Source: Cyanobacteria bacterium M_surface_10_m2_119 (GTDB lineage: Bacteria; Cyanobacteriota; Cyanobacteriia; PCC-6307; Cyanobiaceae). Taken from it: a DNA stretch of 50,603 nt. The notes below the pieces were generated by a model. The model saw only the letters and a program-made list of their open reading frames with translations. It was not told where the DNA came from and ran no database searches. Of the stretch, positions 24,987 through 33,895 are shown one piece after another; the first letter of the stretch is position 1; each line of letters opens with the position of its first letter. The DNA lies in NCBI GenBank assembly GCA_016882525.1, contig VGPU01000001.1:141378-191980 (forward strand). Reading direction: 5' to 3'. The translations under genes and the position numbers were made by a program.

Positions 24987-26771
24987 ATGCTCCAGCCCGA
25001 TCTCATGCGTCGCACCAAGATCGTGGCCACGATCGGGCCCGCCACCGAATCGCCGGAGCGCCTGCGGGAACTGGTCGCCGCCGGCGCCACCACCTTCCGG
25101 CTCAACTTCTCCCATGGCGACCACAGCGAGCACGCTGCCCGCATCGCCACCATCCGCCAGGTTTCCAATGAGCTGGGGGTGCACCTGGGCATCCTCCAGG
25201 ATCTCCAGGGCCCGAAGATCCGTCTCGGCCGTTTTGTGGATGGCCCCATCACCCTGGCGAAGGGGGATGCCTTCACCCTCACCTCCCGCGACGTGCCCTG
25301 TGACCGCACGATCGCCACGGTCACCTACGACAAGCTGGCCGATGAGGTGACGGCCCGAAGCCGGATCCTTCTCGACGACGGCCGGGTGGAGATGGTCGTC
25401 GAGACCGTGGATCAGCCCAGCCAGACCCTCCACTGCCGCGTGACCGTGGGCGGGGTGCTCTCCAACAACAAAGGGGTGAATTTCCCGGATGTGCAGCTCT
25501 CCATCCGGGCCCTCACCGACAAGGACAAGATCGATCTGGCGTTCGGCCTTCAGCAGGACGTCGACTGGGTGGCGCTCAGCTTTGTGCGAAATCCCTCCGA
25601 TCTGATCGAGATCAAGGAGTTGATCGCCAGCCAGGGAGCCAACACGCCGGTGGTGGCCAAGATCGAGAAGTTCGAGGCGATCGATCAGATCGACGACATC
25701 CTGCTGCTCTGCGACGGCGTGATGGTGGCCCGGGGCGATCTGGGCGTGGAGATGCCGGCGGAGGAAGTGCCGCTGCTCCAGAAGGAGCTGATCCGCAAGG
25801 CCAACAGCCTGGGCATTCCGGTGATCACGGCCACCCAGATGCTTGATTCGATGGTGAGCTGCCCCCGGCCCACCCGGGCCGAGGTGAGTGACGTGGCCAA
25901 TGCGATCCTCGACGGCACCGACGCGGTGATGCTGTCCAACGAGAGTGCGGTGGGCGACTTCCCCGTCGAAGCCGTTGACACGATGGCCACCATCGCCCGG
26001 CGCATCGAGCGCGATTACCCCCAGCGGGTGATCGACAGCCGAATGGCCACCACGATTCCCAATGCCATCTGCCAGGCGGTGAGCTCCATCGCGCGCAACC
26101 TCAATGCCGCGGCGATTCTTCCCCTCACCAAGAGCGGCGCCACAGCCCGCAACGTGAGCAAGTTCCGGCCCAGCACGCCGATCCTGGCGATCACCAGTGA
26201 GAAGCGGGTGGCACGCCAGCTGCAGCTCTGCTGGGGAGTCAATCCGCTTCTGGTGAAGGAGCAGACCTCCAGCACGAGCACGTTCAGCCTGGCGATGGCC
26301 ATGGCCCGCGAACTGGGATTCCTCACCGACGGCGACCTGGTGGTGCAGACGGCCGGCACCCTGGCCGGGGTGAGCGGCTCCACGGATTTCATCAAGGTGG
26401 GCATCGTGTCAGCCGTGCTCTCCAAGGGGCTGGGCATCGGCAGCGGCTCGGTGAGCGGCCGGGTGCGCGTGGTCGACAGCCCGGAGGCTGCCGCCGCCAT
26501 CCAGACCGGCGAGATCCTGGTGGTGCGGGAGACCAGCGCCGACTATGTGGACGCCTTCCGGCGCGCCAAGGGGGTGATCGCCGAGGTCGGCGGCGCCGAG
26601 AGCCATGCGGCCGTGATCGCCCAGCGCACCGGCATCCCGGCGATCGTGGGGGTCACCAATGCCATGACCAGCCTGCGCCAGGGGGAGATCGTGACCCTCG
26701 ACCTGCATCGTGGTGAGGTGCACCTCGGTGCGCGCAGCCACAACGCGGACGCCACGGGCGCCATCGTTTAA
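24987..26771 (+). CDS. pyk: Pyruvate kinase with C-terminal PEP-utiliser domain
   Basis: A 594-residue pyruvate kinase making pyruvate and ATP from phosphoenolpyruvate and ADP. Active-site elements: RTKIVATIGPAT, RLNFSHGDHSEH, ILQDLQGPKIRLG, the catalytic Lys in VVAKIEKFEAI and VARGDLGVEMP. Beyond the allosteric domain there is a swivelling PEP-utiliser domain (GGAESHAAVIAQRTGIPAIVG), seen in cyanobacterial and some Gram-positive enzymes. Starts at 24987 or 25005 are both possible. Divergent from the MazG gene. Confidence 0.96.
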   Translation: MLQPDLMRRTKIVATIGPATESPERLRELVAAGATTFRLNFSHGDHSEHAARIATIRQVSNELGVHLGILQDLQGPKIRLGRFVDGPITLAKGDAFTLTSRDVPCDRTIATVTYDKLADEVTARSRILLDDGRVEMVVETVDQPSQTLHCRVTVGGVLSNNKGVNFPDVQLSIRALTDKDKIDLAFGLQQDVDWVALSFVRNPSDLIEIKELIASQGANTPVVAKIEKFEAIDQIDDILLLCDGVMVARGDLGVEMPAEEVPLLQKELIRKANSLGIPVITATQMLDSMVSCPRPTRAEVSDVANAILDGTDAVMLSNESAVGDFPVEAVDTMATIARRIERDYPQRVIDSRMATTIPNAICQAVSSIARNLNAAAILPLTKSGATARNVSKFRPSTPILAITSEKRVARQLQLCWGVNPLLVKEQTSSTSTFSLAMAMARELGFLTDGDLVVQTAGTLAGVSGSTDFIKVGIVSAVLSKGLGIGSGSVSGRVRVVDSPEAAAAIQTGEILVVRETSADYVDAFRRAKGVIAEVGGAESHAAVIAQRTGIPAIVGVTNAMTSLRQGEIVTLDLHRGEVHLGARSHNADATGAIV

Positions 26772-26792
26772 AGCAAGCGTTCGCCGCCCTCG

Positions 26793-28022
26793 ATGGCCTC
26801 CAAACTGCCCCTGCGGGAAACCGTGGGGATGGCCCTCTCCACCCTGCGGGCCAACCGGCTGCGCAGCCTGCTCACGATGCTCGGCATCGTGATCGGCAAT
26901 GCCTCGGTGATCACCCTGGTGGGGGTGGGGCGCGGCGCCCAGAACCTGGCTGAGGGCCAGCTCAGCAATCTCGGCGCCAATGTGCTGTTCGTGGTGCCGG
27001 GCAACAACGACACCCGGCGCCAGGGGATCGACTTCCCGAAGACCCTGGTGCTGGAAGATGCGCTGGCCATCGCCGAACAGGTGCCCAGCGTGCGCCGGGT
27101 GGCCCCCCAGATCACCCTGAGCGAGGTGGTGCAGGCAGGCGGCCAGAGCAGCAGTGCCTCGGTGAACGGTGTCACCCCGGAATTTCTGGCCGTGCGCCAG
27201 TTCGAAGTCGCCCAGGGGCGATTCTTCAGCGCCAGTGACGAGGAGGCGGCCCGCAGTGTCGCCGTGGTCGGTCCGGATCTGGCCAGCAAGATGTTTCCCG
27301 GCCAACGGGCCGTGGGCCGCACGCTGCGCATCCGCAACCAGGCCTTCGAGGTGATCGGCGTGCTGGAGCCCAAGGGAGCCGTGTTCGGCCAGAACCAGGA
27401 CGAGAACGCCTACGTGCCCCTGAGCGCGATGGTCAGCAAACTCTCCGGTCGCGATCCCACCTATGGAGTCAGCCTGAACTTCATCAGCGTTGAGGCCCGC
27501 GATGAGAAAAGCACCAATGCCGCCTCCTTCCAGATCAACAACCTGCTGCGCCAGCGCCACCGCATCCTGCGGGAGGACGACTTCGCCGTGCGCTCCCAGA
27601 AGGATGCCCTGACGATCGTGAGCACGATCACCGGCGGCCTCACCCTGATGCTGGCCGCCATCGGCGGCGTGTCGCTGCTGGTGGGCGGCATCGGCATCAT
27701 GAACATCATGCTGGTGTCGGTGAGTGAGCGCACCGCCGAGATCGGTCTGCGCAAGGCCCTCGGTGCCCGCAGCAGCGATGTGCTGCTCCAGTTCCTGGTG
27801 GAGTCGCTGGTGCTCGCCAGCCTTGGTGGGGCGATCGGCACTGTGCTCGGTATCGGCACCGTGGCTCTGGTGGGCGTGCTCACCCCCCTGCCGGCCAGCA
27901 TCGGCACGGCCACCGTGCTGGTGACCGTGGGCCTCTCGGGGTCGATCGGTCTCTTCTTCGGCGTGGTGCCGGCCCGTCGGGCAGCCCGCCTGGATCCGAT
28001 CGTGGCCCTGCGCAGCCTCTGA
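26793..28022 (+). CDS. MacB/FtsX-type ABC transporter permease
   Basis: A 409-residue permease with one N-terminal transmembrane helix (around LRSLLTMLGIVIGNASVITL), a large periplasmic domain of about 220 residues, and three C-terminal helices (GGVSLLVGGIGIMNIMLV, LASLGGAIGTVLGIGTV, SGSIGLFFGVVPARRA). ERTAEIGLRKALGAR is the MacB-family coupling motif. MacB-type systems work as mechanotransmitters for export or envelope stress. No ATPase or membrane-fusion partner gene is adjacent. Follows pyk by 21 nt. Confidence 0.9.
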   Translation: MASKLPLRETVGMALSTLRANRLRSLLTMLGIVIGNASVITLVGVGRGAQNLAEGQLSNLGANVLFVVPGNNDTRRQGIDFPKTLVLEDALAIAEQVPSVRRVAPQITLSEVVQAGGQSSSASVNGVTPEFLAVRQFEVAQGRFFSASDEEAARSVAVVGPDLASKMFPGQRAVGRTLRIRNQAFEVIGVLEPKGAVFGQNQDENAYVPLSAMVSKLSGRDPTYGVSLNFISVEARDEKSTNAASFQINNLLRQRHRILREDDFAVRSQKDALTIVSTITGGLTLMLAAIGGVSLLVGGIGIMNIMLVSVSERTAEIGLRKALGARSSDVLLQFLVESLVLASLGGAIGTVLGIGTVALVGVLTPLPASIGTATVLVTVGLSGSIGLFFGVVPARRAARLDPIVALRSL

Positions 28023-28038
28023 CCTGCGCAGCCTCTGA
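28007..28038. repeat. Perfect 16-bp tandem duplication at the end of the MacB-type gene
   Basis: CCTGCGCAGCCTCTGA occurs twice head to tail (28007-28022 and 28023-28038). The first copy contains the last codons and the TGA stop of the permease gene; the second is 3' of it, so the protein is not changed. Confidence 0.9.
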
Positions 28039-28088
28039 ACCGGCCGCCCCAGCAGCAATGAGAAGAAAGCCTTAAGGCTGGTGGTCAG

Positions 28089-28478
28089 ATGGTCAAAGGG
28101 TCGCCAAAGGCACCAATGGCCAGCGGGGATCAATGGCTTATTGGATGCACTGAAAAGGAAGGGGCCTTGAACCTGCTCTACTGTGGCTACCGCAACGGCA
28201 GCGATCGCATGGTGATCGTCCGCTGCGTGACCGATGCCCCCTTCTTTCTGGAGCGGGTGGTGTTCCCTTTCGAGCTGCTCAGCTTCAGCTGCCCGGTCGA
28301 TGCCCAGGTGGAGATCTGGACCCACGGCCTGGGTGGTGCCGAATTGCTGGAGACCATTCCAGCGCGTGAGCTCAGCCTGCTCGACACCGATCCCGCACCA
28401 TTGCCAGGCCCCCAACTGGAAGCGCTTGGGGGCGGCGCCCAGGACGATCTCCTGGAATCCTGGATCGCCGCCGGCTGA
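28089..28478 (+). CDS. DUF1830 family protein
   Basis: A ~129-residue cytosolic protein with the DUF1830 core: CGYRNGSDRMVIVRC, then FFLERVVFPFELLSFSCP and VEIWTHG. The family is cyanobacterial and of unknown function. The residues after ~95 are acidic and proline-rich. The start is uncertain: 28089 or the Met nine codons later; conservation begins around LIGCTEKEG. Lies between the MacB-type permease and ftsH. Confidence 0.78.
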   Translation: MVKGSPKAPMASGDQWLIGCTEKEGALNLLYCGYRNGSDRMVIVRCVTDAPFFLERVVFPFELLSFSCPVDAQVEIWTHGLGGAELLETIPARELSLLDTDPAPLPGPQLEALGGGAQDDLLESWIAAG

Positions 28479-28550
28479 GGACCCCAGGACGGCTGCGGAC
28501 CTCCCGCCGGTCCCGGGCGCCGTTACAGTTGTTAAGAATTTCTCTCAGCC

Positions 28551-30473
28551 ATGAATCAGCGCTGGCGCGTCCTTGCTCTCTGGCTCCTGCCGGTTGCCGT
28601 TGTCGCTTTTCTCGGCTGGCAGGTTCTGCGCAGCGGCAACCTCGGGCCCAATGGTCCCACCACCGCTCCCCGCAATGCCGCTGTGGCGCGCATGAGCTAC
28701 GGCCGCTTCCTCGACTATGTGGATGCGGGTCGGGTCACCGCCGTCGACGTCTATGACGGGGGGCGCAGTGCGGTGATTGAGGCCGTTGATCCCGACCTCG
28801 ACAACCGCGTGCAGCGGCTGCGGGTGGACCTGCCCGGGCTGGCGCCGGAACTGGTGAACAACCTCAAGGAGCAGGGCATCAGCTTTGACATCCACCCCCC
28901 GCGCCAGACCCCGCCCGTGCTGGGCATCCTGGGCAATCTCCTCTTCCCCCTGCTCCTGATCGGCTCACTGATCTTCCTGGCCCGCCGCGGCAACGGCATG
29001 CCCGGCGGCCCCGGCCAAGCAATGCAGTTCGGCAAGACCAAGGCCCGCTTCCTCATGGAGGCTGAGACGGGCGTGAAATTCGAGGATGTAGCCGGCGTCG
29101 AAGAGGCCAAGCAGGATCTCCAGGAAGTGGTCACCTTCCTGAAGACCCCCGAGCGCTTCACCTCCGTGGGAGCCAAGATTCCCAAGGGTGTGCTCCTTGT
29201 GGGCCCCCCCGGCACCGGCAAGACCCTCCTGGCCAAGGCCATTGCCGGAGAGGCCGGCGTGCCCTTCTTCTCCCTCTCCGGTTCGGAGTTCGTGGAGATG
29301 TTCGTGGGTGTGGGCGCCAGCCGCGTGCGCGACCTCTTCAAGCGGGCCAAGGAGAACAGCCCCTGCCTGATCTTCATCGACGAAATCGATGCCGTCGGCC
29401 GCCAGCGCGGCGCCGGTGTGGGCGGCGGCAATGACGAGCGCGAACAGACCCTCAACCAGCTCCTCACGGAGATGGATGGTTTTGAGGGCAATAGCGGCAT
29501 TATCATCATCGCCGCCACCAACCGGGCCGACGTGCTCGATTCAGCCCTGCTGCGCCCCGGTCGCTTCGACCGCCAGGTGCAGGTCGATGTTCCTGACATC
29601 AAGGGGCGCCTCTCGATCCTCAAGGTGCACAGCCGCAACAAGAAGCTGGCTGAGGATGTGAGCCTCGAGGCCATCGCCCGCCGCACCCCGGGCTTCTCCG
29701 GCGCCGATCTGGCCAATCTGCTCAACGAAGCGGCGATTCTCACGGCTCGCCGCCGCAAGGAGGCCACCACCCTCGCCGAGATTGACGACGCCGTGGATCG
29801 GGTGATCGCCGGCATGGAGGGCAAACCCCTCACCGATGGTCGCAGCAAGCGTCTGATCGCCTATCACGAGGTCGGCCACGCCCTTGTGGGCACCCTGGTG
29901 CAGGCGCACGATCCGGTCCAGAAGGTCACCCTGATCCCCAGGGGTCAGGCCCAGGGCCTCACCTGGTTCTCCCCGGATGAGGAGCAGATGCTGGTGAGCC
30001 GTGCCCAGCTGCGGGCCCGGATCATGGGAGCCCTGGGTGGCCGTGCTGCCGAAGACGTTGTGTTCGGCCGAGAGGAAGTCACCACCGGGGCCGGCGGCGA
30101 CATCCAGCAGGTGGCCTCGATCGCCCGCCAGATGGTGACCCGTTTCGGCATGAGCGACATTGGCCAGTTCTCCCTGGAGGCCGGCAACCAGGAGGTGTTC
30201 CTCGGCCGCGATCTGATTACCCGCAGTGATGCGTCTGATCGAATGGCAAGCCGGATTGATGAAGCTGTTCGGCACATTGTGCAGAGCTGCTACGTCGACA
30301 CCGTCAAACTTGTGGCTGAACATCGCGAGGCCATGGATCGTGTCGTTGAGGTTCTGATTGAGAAGGAAACTCTCGACGGCGATGAGTTTCGAGCGATCGT
30401 GTCTGAGTACACCCCCATTCCCGAAAAGGAGCGATTCTCGCCCCTCATCGCCGAACAGGTCCTGCTGCCCTGA
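28551..30473 (+). CDS. ftsH: ATP-dependent zinc metalloprotease FtsH
   Basis: A 640-residue membrane-bound AAA+ protease. Two membrane segments (residues ~8-25 and ~123-142) bracket a lumenal/periplasmic domain. The AAA domain has Walker A GPPGTGKT near residue 217, Walker [13 protein letters not shown] and the SRH with RPGRFDRQV. The zinc site is HEVGH near 440, with the third ligand in a later Asp. In cyanobacteria FtsH hexamers degrade damaged photosystem II D1 protein; several paralogues exist, and the window does not say which one this is. A terminator follows. Confidence 0.97.
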   Translation: MNQRWRVLALWLLPVAVVAFLGWQVLRSGNLGPNGPTTAPRNAAVARMSYGRFLDYVDAGRVTAVDVYDGGRSAVIEAVDPDLDNRVQRLRVDLPGLAPELVNNLKEQGISFDIHPPRQTPPVLGILGNLLFPLLLIGSLIFLARRGNGMPGGPGQAMQFGKTKARFLMEAETGVKFEDVAGVEEAKQDLQEVVTFLKTPERFTSVGAKIPKGVLLVGPPGTGKTLLAKAIAGEAGVPFFSLSGSEFVEMFVGVGASRVRDLFKRAKENSPCLIFIDEIDAVGRQRGAGVGGGNDEREQTLNQLLTEMDGFEGNSGIIIIAATNRADVLDSALLRPGRFDRQVQVDVPDIKGRLSILKVHSRNKKLAEDVSLEAIARRTPGFSGADLANLLNEAAILTARRRKEATTLAEIDDAVDRVIAGMEGKPLTDGRSKRLIAYHEVGHALVGTLVQAHDPVQKVTLIPRGQAQGLTWFSPDEEQMLVSRAQLRARIMGALGGRAAEDVVFGREEVTTGAGGDIQQVASIARQMVTRFGMSDIGQFSLEAGNQEVFLGRDLITRSDASDRMASRIDEAVRHIVQSCYVDTVKLVAEHREAMDRVVEVLIEKETLDGDEFRAIVSEYTPIPEKERFSPLIAEQVLLP

Positions 30474-30514
30474 GGCGTTCCCAACGCACACCCTTCTCAA
30501 GAAATAGACCAGCG

Positions 30515-30551
30515 AGCCCCAGGTTTCCTCCAAGGAATCCTGGGGCTTTTT
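30515..30551 (+). terminator. Terminator after ftsH
   Basis: A perfect 9-bp stem (AGCCCCAGG / CCTGGGGCT), with a smaller internal TTCC/GGAA pairing in the loop, is followed by TTTTT. It lies 41 nt after the ftsH stop, facing the convergent nitroreductase gene. Confidence 0.85.
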
Positions 30552-30584
30552 GTTGACCTCCTGCCAGGGCCGGGGGGGCTGACT

Positions 30585-31199
30585 TCAGCGGTGCTCAATC
30601 AACTGCGAAGCCGGATAGCACACCTTCGCCAGGCTGGCGTACTTGTCGTCACCACTGCGGTAGCCACAGGCGCACACCACCCGGGCGCCATAGTCGCCCT
30701 GCTCGAGACCAAGAATGCGGTCGTAGTCGGGCGGCGAGAAGCCCTCAATCGCACAGGTGTCGATGCCCAGCAAGGCCGCGCAGGTCATCAGATTACCGAA
30801 GGCGATATAGAGCTGATTGGAGGCCCAACGCTCGATCTCCAGACGCCGTGGCCTATCGATCAGGTCCACTTGAATCATCTGGCGGTAGCCCTCCAGATCG
30901 GTGAGCTGCTGCTCACGGGTCTCAGCGATCGCCGCCACGAATCGATCGGCATCAGCTGCCGTGATCGTGCGCTTGGCCAGCAGCACGACGAGATGGGAGC
31001 AGTCGGTGACCTGGGGCTGATTCCAGGAGTGGGGGCGCAGGGCCCGACGCAGGTCGGGATCCTGAACCACCAGGAACCTCCAGGGCTGGAGCCCATAGGA
31101 GGACGGGGTCAGCACCAGGGCCTGCTCCAGGGCCTCCCACAGAGGGGCAGGGATCGAGCGGTCGCCATCGAAGAGTTTCGTGGCATAGCGACAGCGCAA
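30585..31199 (-). CDS. Nitroreductase-family NAD(P)H flavoprotein
   Basis: About 204 residues of an FMN-dependent nitroreductase (NfsB-like). Motifs: RYATKLFDGDRSIP, LTPSSYGLQPWRFLVV (FMN contact), NLMTCAALLGIDTCAIEGF and VVCACGYRSGDDKYA. The annotated start at 31199 is TTG with no proper spacing to a ribosome site. In-frame codons upstream read on as LLEAL, the usual start of such proteins, back to a TGA at about 31227, with no ATG or GTG. The true start is therefore unclear and the 5' end may be damaged. Same strand as clpP, 58 nt downstream. Confidence 0.82.
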   Translation of the reverse strand: MRCRYATKLFDGDRSIPAPLWEALEQALVLTPSSYGLQPWRFLVVQDPDLRRALRPHSWNQPQVTDCSHLVVLLAKRTITAADADRFVAAIAETREQQLTDLEGYRQMIQVDLIDRPRRLEIERWASNQLYIAFGNLMTCAALLGIDTCAIEGFSPPDYDRILGLEQGDYGARVVCACGYRSGDDKYASLAKVCYPASQLIEHR

Positions 31200-31257
31200 C
31201 GCCTCCAGGAGAGCGTCATCGCCGGGTCGTCAGGTGCGTGAACAGCAATGGCCCCGG

Positions 31258-31854
31258 CTACACGGGACGCACGGGGCGCTTCTCGATCACCTTGTCGATC
31301 AGGCCGTACTGCACAGCCTCCGCCGGGGACATGAAGAAATCGCGATCGGTGTCCTCTTCAATGCGGCTGAGGGGTTGACCGGTGCGATCGGCCAGCTCTT
31401 GGTTGAGCTTTTTCTTCAGGTACAGGATCTCGTCGGCCTGGATGCGGATGTCACTGGCCTGACCGCGGGCACCACCGAGGGGCTGGTGGATCATGATCCG
31501 CGAGTGGGTGAGACTGCTGCGCTTCCCCTGGGTACCTGCGCAGAGCAGGAACGCGCCCATGGAAGCCGCCAGGCCCACGCACACGGTCTGCACATCGGGT
31601 TTGATGTGCTGCATGGTGTCGAAGATGCCCAGGCCGTCGTACACCGAACCCCCAGGGGAGTTGATGTAGAGGTAGATGTCCTTGTCGGGATCTTCCGCTT
31701 CGAGGAACAGGAGCTGCGCCACGATGCGGTTGGCCGATTCGGCCGTCACGGGCTCTCCCAGGAAGACGATGCGCTCCCGCAACAGACGGGAGTAGATATC
31801 GAAAGCCCGCTCTCCCCGTCCCGACTCCTCAATCACTATCGGGATGGTCGTCAC
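31258..31854 (-). CDS. clpP: ATP-dependent Clp protease proteolytic subunit
   Basis: A 198-residue serine peptidase with the full catalytic triad: S98 in [10 protein letters not shown]123 in [10 protein letters not shown] and D172 in RDFFMS. It forms the barrel that degrades proteins delivered by ClpC or ClpX. Cyanobacteria carry several paralogues (ClpP1, P2, P3 and inactive ClpR); the intact triad excludes ClpR, but there is no clpX or clpR neighbour to tell which. The start [20 protein letters not shown] is typical. Divergent from thf1. Confidence 0.96.
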   Translation of the reverse strand: MTTIPIVIEESGRGERAFDIYSRLLRERIVFLGEPVTAESANRIVAQLLFLEAEDPDKDIYLYINSPGGSVYDGLGIFDTMQHIKPDVQTVCVGLAASMGAFLLCAGTQGKRSSLTHSRIMIHQPLGGARGQASDIRIQADEILYLKKKLNQELADRTGQPLSRIEEDTDRDFFMSPAEAVQYGLIDKVIEKRPVRPV

Positions 31855-31929
31855 TGGGGTGCTGGGGTTGCTGGGATCGATCCTACTGAGGTCCGGTCGC
31901 TAAGGTCGCTGGATTCCGGATCGAGCAGC

Positions 31930-32634
31930 GTGAGCGCCGCCCTCACCGTCTCAGACAGCAAGCGCGCCTTTCACCGCGCCTTCCCCCACGTGATTGCGCC
32001 GCTCTACCGGCGCATGGTGGACGAGCTGCTGGTCGAACTCCACCTGCTCAGCCGCCAGCGGGGATTCCAGAGCGATCCGCTGTTCGCCTGTGGACTGATT
32101 CAGGTCTTCGACAGCTTCGCCCGCGGCTACCGACCCGACCACCAGCGCGAGCCCCTGCTGGCTGCTCTGTGCTGCGCGACGGGCTTTGACGCCACCCACC
32201 TGCGCCAGCAGCGGGATACCGCCATTGCGGCCATCGGCCGGCACAGCGTCGACGAGGTGAAGCAGTGGATCGAGGGCCAGGGGGAGGGAGCGCCGGAACC
32301 GGTGGCCACCGCTCTGGCGAACATCCGCCGGCCCGACTTCCACTACTCCCGCCTGGTGGCCGTCGGGCTGCTGTGCCTGCTGGAGCAGGCCCGGGGTGCC
32401 GATGGCATGGACCCCGCCAGCCTGCGCTCCTATGCCCACGAGCTGGGCGAGGCCATGGGCCTGCTGCGCGACCGGCTTGACAAGGATCTGAGCCTCTACA
32501 GCTCAAACCTGGAAAAGCTGGCCCAGGCAGTGGAACTGATGGAAGAGACCATCGCCGCTGAACGGCGCAAGCGGGAACGCCAGCAGGGAGCGGTCAGCGA
32601 GCCGGCAACTCCAGCCGACCCTGCAGCCGACTAG
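31930..32634 (+). CDS. thf1: Photosystem II biogenesis protein Thf1/Psb29
   Basis: A 234-residue largely alpha-helical protein. TVSDSKRAFHRAFPHVIAPL, YRRMVDELLVELHLLSRQ and VFDSFARGYRP are the Thf1 signature. In cyanobacteria and plants Thf1 supports photosystem II biogenesis and stabilises FtsH complexes; the nearby ftsH and clpP make a fitting context. The start is GTG 31930, which gives family length. The last ~25 residues (Lys/Arg/Ala-rich) overlap the 3' end of the convergent gene by 41 nt. Confidence 0.93.
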   Translation: MSAALTVSDSKRAFHRAFPHVIAPLYRRMVDELLVELHLLSRQRGFQSDPLFACGLIQVFDSFARGYRPDHQREPLLAALCCATGFDATHLRQQRDTAIAAIGRHSVDEVKQWIEGQGEGAPEPVATALANIRRPDFHYSRLVAVGLLCLLEQARGADGMDPASLRSYAHELGEAMGLLRDRLDKDLSLYSSNLEKLAQAVELMEETIAAERRKRERQQGAVSEPATPADPAAD

Positions 32635-33895
32635 GGGCGGAGTCGCGCCGCTCGAACGGCCCGGCAACGGCGGCAAACTGATCAGCCTGGAGCAGGGGCC
32701 TGGGGAGCATCTCGGGCAACAGACCCAGGCGCGTCAGGGCAGAGGGGCGGGCCTGAAGTTGCAACGGCTGCAGCCCCCTCCAGGCCAGGGGCTGCGTCCA
32801 GGGGCCGCTGAGCGGCCTGGGATCCGGGCCGAGATAGAGCTGCAGCAGGGTGTGGTTCGGGGAGGGCGTCAGCCAGCGCCAGCCCCCCACCTGGCGTCCT
32901 TCACCGTCCTGCCAGCTGCCGGGCTGAGCGGGGTTTGGAACAAGGCCGCCGGCCACCAGCCGATCGGCGATCCCCTCCAGCATCCGATCCCAACGCTGGC
33001 GTGGACCAGGCACGGCGAGCACGAGTTCCAGCCCAGCATGGAACGGGCCGCTGGCCTGGGGCCGCAGCCGCAGCAGAAAGGCGCTTCCCTGCAGCAAGCG
33101 CAGGTCATCGTCGCTGAGTCCATAGGCCGTCACCAGGGGTTCCCGAATCAGCTGGCGGGCGAGCAAGCCCCGCAGGAGCGGCTCCAGAGCACGGCCACTG
33201 GCCTGCAGCAGGAGGCTGGAATCCAGGGGCGCCGGCGGTGCACCCCACTCCACGGGTGCGGGGCCCATCGGAGCCACCAGGCCGGCAATGGCGGCGGCCT
33301 CACCGGCGAAGCTGACACCGCCCCGATCGAGGGTGAGGGCGATACAGCCCTCCTGCATGGTGAGAAACAGGGGGGCGAGGGGGCCTGCCATGGCCGCGAG
33401 GCCGTCGGCACTCCAGAAGGCCGACTGGCGGGCCTGGAGCTGGGCGAGGCAGCGCTGCTGCAGGCCCCGCTGGGGGCGGGGAGCTGTCTTCAGCTGGTCG
33501 CGCAGCAGGCGCTCGGCCAGGGGATTGGCAGCGACAACCAGCAGACCATCCACCTCCAGGCTGTGGGGAGGACGCGGCAGGACACCGGTGCGCAGGGGCC
33601 GGGGCAGGGGCAGCACCAGGTAGGCGCCGCCGGCGCCATCCCGGCCCCAGAGCTGCCACCAGAGCTGGCGTTGCTGCTGCCACAGGGCCCTGGCGGAAGC
33701 CGCCGGCAGGCGCTGCTGCCAGAGCTGGGGAGGCTGGCGCTGCGGCGATGCGGGAAAACTCTGCAGCAGCGCGGCGTGGGGGAGCAGCCGGCCCAGGCCC
33801 TCGGCGCGGGGACGCGGCAGGCGGCTGAGGGCCCAGAGGGGAAGGACCAGCAGGGCGGCGGTGGCCAGCAGGGTGCAGCGCAGGGGGAAGCGCAT
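32594..33895 (-). CDS. Hypothetical exported/membrane-anchored protein (433 aa)
   Basis: A 433-residue protein with an N-terminal hydrophobic stretch (CTLLATAALLVLPLWAL) that looks like a signal anchor; the rest is Leu/Pro/Arg/Gln-rich without clear motifs. It may be a lineage-specific relative of the DUF3352-type proteins of cyanobacteria, but I cannot confirm this. Its ATG overlaps the TGA of cofH (TGATG), making it the last gene of the petN-orf65-cofH run. It overlaps thf1 tail-to-tail by 41 nt. Confidence 0.65.
   Translation of the reverse strand: MRFPLRCTLLATAALLVLPLWALSRLPRPRAEGLGRLLPHAALLQSFPASPQRQPPQLWQQRLPAASARALWQQQRQLWWQLWGRDGAGGAYLVLPLPRPLRTGVLPRPPHSLEVDGLLVVAANPLAERLLRDQLKTAPRPQRGLQQRCLAQLQARQSAFWSADGLAAMAGPLAPLFLTMQEGCIALTLDRGGVSFAGEAAAIAGLVAPMGPAPVEWGAPPAPLDSSLLLQASGRALEPLLRGLLARQLIREPLVTAYGLSDDDLRLLQGSAFLLRLRPQASGPFHAGLELVLAVPGPRQRWDRMLEGIADRLVAGGLVPNPAQPGSWQDGEGRQVGGWRWLTPSPNHTLLQLYLGPDPRPLSGPWTQPLAWRGLQPLQLQARPSALTRLGLLPEMLPRPLLQADQFAAVAGPFERRDSAPSRLQGRLELPAR

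Noticed and set aside
26409-28415. 668-codon open frame antisense to pyk, the MacB-type gene and DUF1830
   Set aside because: Crosses three sense genes and shows no domain.
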